Positions 5,660 to 7,551 of a stretch of 7,551 bases of DNA are shown here, in pieces. The translations under genes were made by a program, and so were the position numbers. The first letter of the stretch is position 1. Every line of letters begins with the position of its first letter. The notes under the pieces were generated by a model that saw only the letters and a program-made list of their open reading frames with translations, was not told the DNA's origin and searched no databases. Source of the stretch: Muribaculaceae bacterium (GTDB taxonomy: Bacteria; Bacteroidota; Bacteroidia; Bacteroidales; Muribaculaceae); NCBI GenBank assembly GCA_009775355.1, contig VSPN01000069.1:1-7551 (forward strand), given 5' to 3'.

Positions 5660-7335
5660 CATTTGCCGCTATGACGTGACAGAGCAATGCGAAATGCCTC
5701 GTCATAATGAGTTATAATGTATTTCCAGTCTGTTTTGGCCGATGTGAAGAACGCCATGCTACGGGCATGAAGCCTTGCTGTCTGGTCTTCCGACATGTAG
5801 GCCACCGCTGCCGATGCGATCTCGTCGCGGGCAGCCAGATAGTTGGAGTCGTCACGATCCACCACGCAAACACCGCAGTTGTCGATGCCGTCGGTGAATG
5901 TGTCGAGAATCCACTGACCGAAACCGGCCTTGTTGTCAGTGACAGTCGGGACTCCGAACGCCACGCTTTCGAGAGGCGTGTATCCCCAGGGTTCGTAATA
6001 CGAGGGAAAGAGCGTCAGATCGAAAGCGGGCAGAATGTCGTAATACGATATGCCTACAATTCCGTCATTGCCGTCAAGGTAACAGGGCACGTATATCACC
6101 TTGACATTACGCAACACACCCTCATCTTTAAGCTGACGGATACGCACGCACACCTCATCTGAATCCTCATTGTGGAGACGATGTGTCAGATAGTCTGTCT
6201 CTACAATTCCGCTGCCGTTCTCAACTGCCGCCTTGAGCGAAGGCGACGGACGATCCACCCATCCCGGTACGAGAATGAAAGCAATCGCCTCCTTGTCGGC
6301 CGGAAGTCGACGGTCGATCTCGGCAATGGTGTCAAGAAAGAGATCGAGACCTTTGTTACGATATTCATGTCGCCCCGAAGTGGCGATCATGAATGTTGCC
6401 TCTGAGTAGTCTTTTCCTGTCATCAGTCCAGCCATTCGGAGAAGACGCGCTCTCCCCTCTTTTCTCAGACGGTTGTATTTCACGGTCTTGGGCACGAAAT
6501 CGGGCTCAAAACCGTTGGGAGTCACCACATCGACCGGACGGCGCAGAAGCTGGGCACATTCGGCGGCAGTGACTTTGCTGACCGTCGTAAAACAATCCGC
6601 GTTGAACGCAGCCTGTTTCTCAAGCGAGTGCTTCGACTCCATATTGAGTTCCCGGGCCATCTGGTCGCCGTCATAATGATGAAATTCGCCATACAGAGGC
6701 TTGCCGTTGCCGCATATGCTGCGCCCGATGCTCGTGGCGTGCGTGGTGAACAAAGTCGCTGTTTTCGGAGAGTGCGCTTTCAGATAGAGGAGCCCCATGC
6801 CTGTGGTCCATTCGTTGAAGTGAGCCATGACACGCGAGGGCTCTATCTTAAGGAACTCCGCAAGACGCATCGTCACTATTGCCGAAGCGACAGCAAAGGC
6901 ACATGATTCATCGTAATCACCATAGGAATGCAGAGAATCCACTCCATATCTTTCCCACATCTCGCCATATATTTCAAGAAGATGAGAGGCCGTGTCTCCG
7001 GGATTGACAAGAATGACCTGCGGTGAACCCGGTATGGCCCAACGACCCGTGCGGATAGTTATCCCCCAGGGAAGCTCAAGTCGCGAAGAGGCGGATTTAA
7101 AAAGAGTTTTTCTCTCCTTGAAATAAGGAGACGGATTATCGACAGTCCAGATATCGGGACCAATAAAAGCCAGTTTGTCAGCGAACTCCTCGTTCAGCAC
7201 ACGGGCTTTGGTTGAAAGGACGGCATAGATGCCGCCGACTTTATTGCAGACTTCCCAGCTTGTCTCTACAAGCAGATCCACCTGCTTAGTCATATCAGAC
7301 GCCCCGACGGCGTCCTTAATGCTTTGAGATGTCAT
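5659..7335 (-). CDS. glycogen synthase, GT3 (eukaryote-like) family
   Basis: This cytoplasmic glycosyltransferase extends alpha-1,4-glucan chains from a nucleotide sugar, presumably UDP-glucose as in fungal and animal GT3 enzymes; the bacterial donor is inferred. The 558 residues form a GT-B fold. ETSWEVCNKVGGIYAVLSTK (24-43) is the N-terminal glycine-rich donor/acceptor loop. It is followed by HFNEWTTGMGLLYLK (172-186), FTTHATSIGR (196-205), TPNGFEPDF (272-280) and TSGRHEYRNKGLD (319-331) with Arg322 and Lys328. PSYYEPWGYTPLESVAFG (444-461) gives the E-x7-E pair Glu448/Glu456 and is nearly identical to yeast and human enzymes; NKAGFG follows (468-473). It is shorter than yeast GSY (about 700) because the eukaryotic regulatory tail is absent. 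An in-frame TAA at 7342-7344 limits the start to 7335; Met15, closer to the conserved core, is an alternative. It is the first gene of a probable operon with phosphorylase and has a promoter just upstream. Confidence 0.95.
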   Translation of the reverse strand: MTSQSIKDAVGASDMTKQVDLLVETSWEVCNKVGGIYAVLSTKARVLNEEFADKLAFIGPDIWTVDNPSPYFKERKTLFKSASSRLELPWGITIRTGRWAIPGSPQVILVNPGDTASHLLEIYGEMWERYGVDSLHSYGDYDESCAFAVASAIVTMRLAEFLKIEPSRVMAHFNEWTTGMGLLYLKAHSPKTATLFTTHATSIGRSICGNGKPLYGEFHHYDGDQMARELNMESKHSLEKQAAFNADCFTTVSKVTAAECAQLLRRPVDVVTPNGFEPDFVPKTVKYNRLRKEGRARLLRMAGLMTGKDYSEATFMIATSGRHEYRNKGLDLFLDTIAEIDRRLPADKEAIAFILVPGWVDRPSPSLKAAVENGSGIVETDYLTHRLHNEDSDEVCVRIRQLKDEGVLRNVKVIYVPCYLDGNDGIVGISYYDILPAFDLTLFPSYYEPWGYTPLESVAFGVPTVTDNKAGFGQWILDTFTDGIDNCGVCVVDRDDSNYLAARDEIASAAVAYMSEDQTARLHARSMAFFTSAKTDWKYIITHYDEAFRIALSRHSGK

Positions 7336-7356
7336 AAAAACTTATCTAATACATCG

Positions 7357-7387
7357 CAAAAATAATAAAAAATAATCTACCGGCAAA
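7357..7387 (-). promoter_or_regulatory. Bacteroidetes-type promoter for the glycogen operon
   Basis: On the minus strand, TTTG (7387-7384) is followed by 19 bases and then TATTTTTG (7364-7357). This fits the Bacteroidetes housekeeping-sigma consensus TTTG-N19-21-TAnnTTTG exactly. The implied transcript start near 7350 would leave a leader of about 15 bases before the synthase ATG at 7335. The surroundings are very A/T-rich, which raises the chance of coincidence, but the position is right. Confidence 0.72.
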
Positions 7388-7399
7388 AAACTTTAGAGC

Positions 7400-7490
7400 T
7401 TGTTTAAAAACAAATGTGAATAAGAAATGAGCATCAGTCGGATGCTCAGACATTTATCCTTTGTAGATTGTTTAAATGAAGTTGTTTAAA
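7400..7490 (+). repeat. three direct copies of TTGTTTAAA
   Basis: Exact 9-base copies start at 7400, 7468 and 7482. The last two start 14 bases apart. The first forms part of a 14-base palindrome and the third overlaps GTTTAAAC. They are low-complexity words in an AT-rich region, so chance is possible, but three exact copies in 91 bases is notable. Confidence 0.55.
7428..7448. other. 8-bp perfect hairpin upstream of the glycogen operon
   Basis: TGAGCATC (7428-7435) and GATGCTCA (7441-7448) are exact reverse complements around the loop AGTCG. The stem lies about 40 bases upstream of the -33 element of the glycogen promoter. There is no T-run on the + strand right after it. It could be an operator-like inverted repeat, an RNA stem of a leftward or rightward transcript, or part of a mobile-element end. 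Confidence 0.55.
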
Positions 7491-7551
7491 CTAATTTGAT
7501 TTGTGAAATTTTTTAAGGAAAATAACGATAAAAGCGAGGAAATTCCAACCT

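Larger units (their letters stand above)
7391..7551. other. gene-free, repeat-rich right edge
   Basis: No coding frame is supportable here. The AT-rich stretch holds three exact copies of TTGTTTAAA (7400-7408, 7468-7476, 7482-7490), the palindrome TTGTTTAAAAACAA (7400-7413), the 8-base palindrome GTTTAAAC (7484-7491) and a hairpin (7428-7448, listed separately). It could be an upstream regulatory region for the glycogen operon, a leader for a gene beyond the window, or the flank of an insertion element. The sequence does not decide between these. Confidence 0.5.

Noticed and set aside
7460..7498. Possible + strand promoter (TTTG 7460-7463 and TAATTTG 7492-7498)
   Set aside because: The second element is one base short of TAnnTTTG and the spacing of 28 bases is too long.

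Overview
The window looks like a chromosomal segment of a Bacteroidales gut bacterium, plausibly Muribaculaceae or a relative. The basis is indirect: a C10 (streptopain-like) peptidase remnant of the type common in Bacteroidetes, an outer-membrane beta-barrel and a DcaP-like porin, a eukaryote-like GT3 glycogen synthase next to a DUF3417-type alpha-glucan phosphorylase, no Shine-Dalgarno sequences before the starts, and a good match to the Bacteroidetes primary-sigma promoter (TTTG-N19-TAnnTTTG). No rRNA, tRNA, CRISPR or transposase gene is visible.

Left part (1-1439, + strand, visibly more AT-rich than the rest) is a tightly packed, decaying cell-surface cluster. It holds the 3' end of a C10 cysteine peptidase, which keeps its active-site His motif but meets stops in all three frames within the first 55 bases. 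Eight bases after it comes a small predicted lipoprotein with a BACON-like C-terminal half. Nine bases later comes a 222-codon outer-membrane beta-barrel gene interrupted by one in-frame TAA (930-932). The spacing suggests one transcript. A peptidase followed by a small surface protein resembles the known pairing of C10 peptidases with nearby inhibitor genes, but the inhibitor role is only a hypothesis.

Middle (1440-3028): a 148-base intergenic stretch with a strong hairpin, then an intact DcaP-like porin gene. The porin gene converges with the glycogen genes across a perfect 21-bp inverted repeat that serves as a two-way terminator.

Right part (3029-7390, - strand) is a glycogen module: GT3 glycogen synthase first, then alpha-glucan phosphorylase 62 bases downstream, with a small hairpin between them. 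One synthesises the glucan and the other degrades it to glucose-1-phosphate. A well-formed promoter lies directly upstream of the synthase. The last 160 bases (7391-7551) hold no gene but are rich in short repeats: three TTGTTTAAA copies, two palindromes and an 8-bp hairpin. This may be a regulatory region or the flank of a mobile element.

I did not find a clearly new system. The most unusual items are the C10/lipoprotein/barrel cluster with two genes each carrying a premature TAA, and the repeat-rich right edge.
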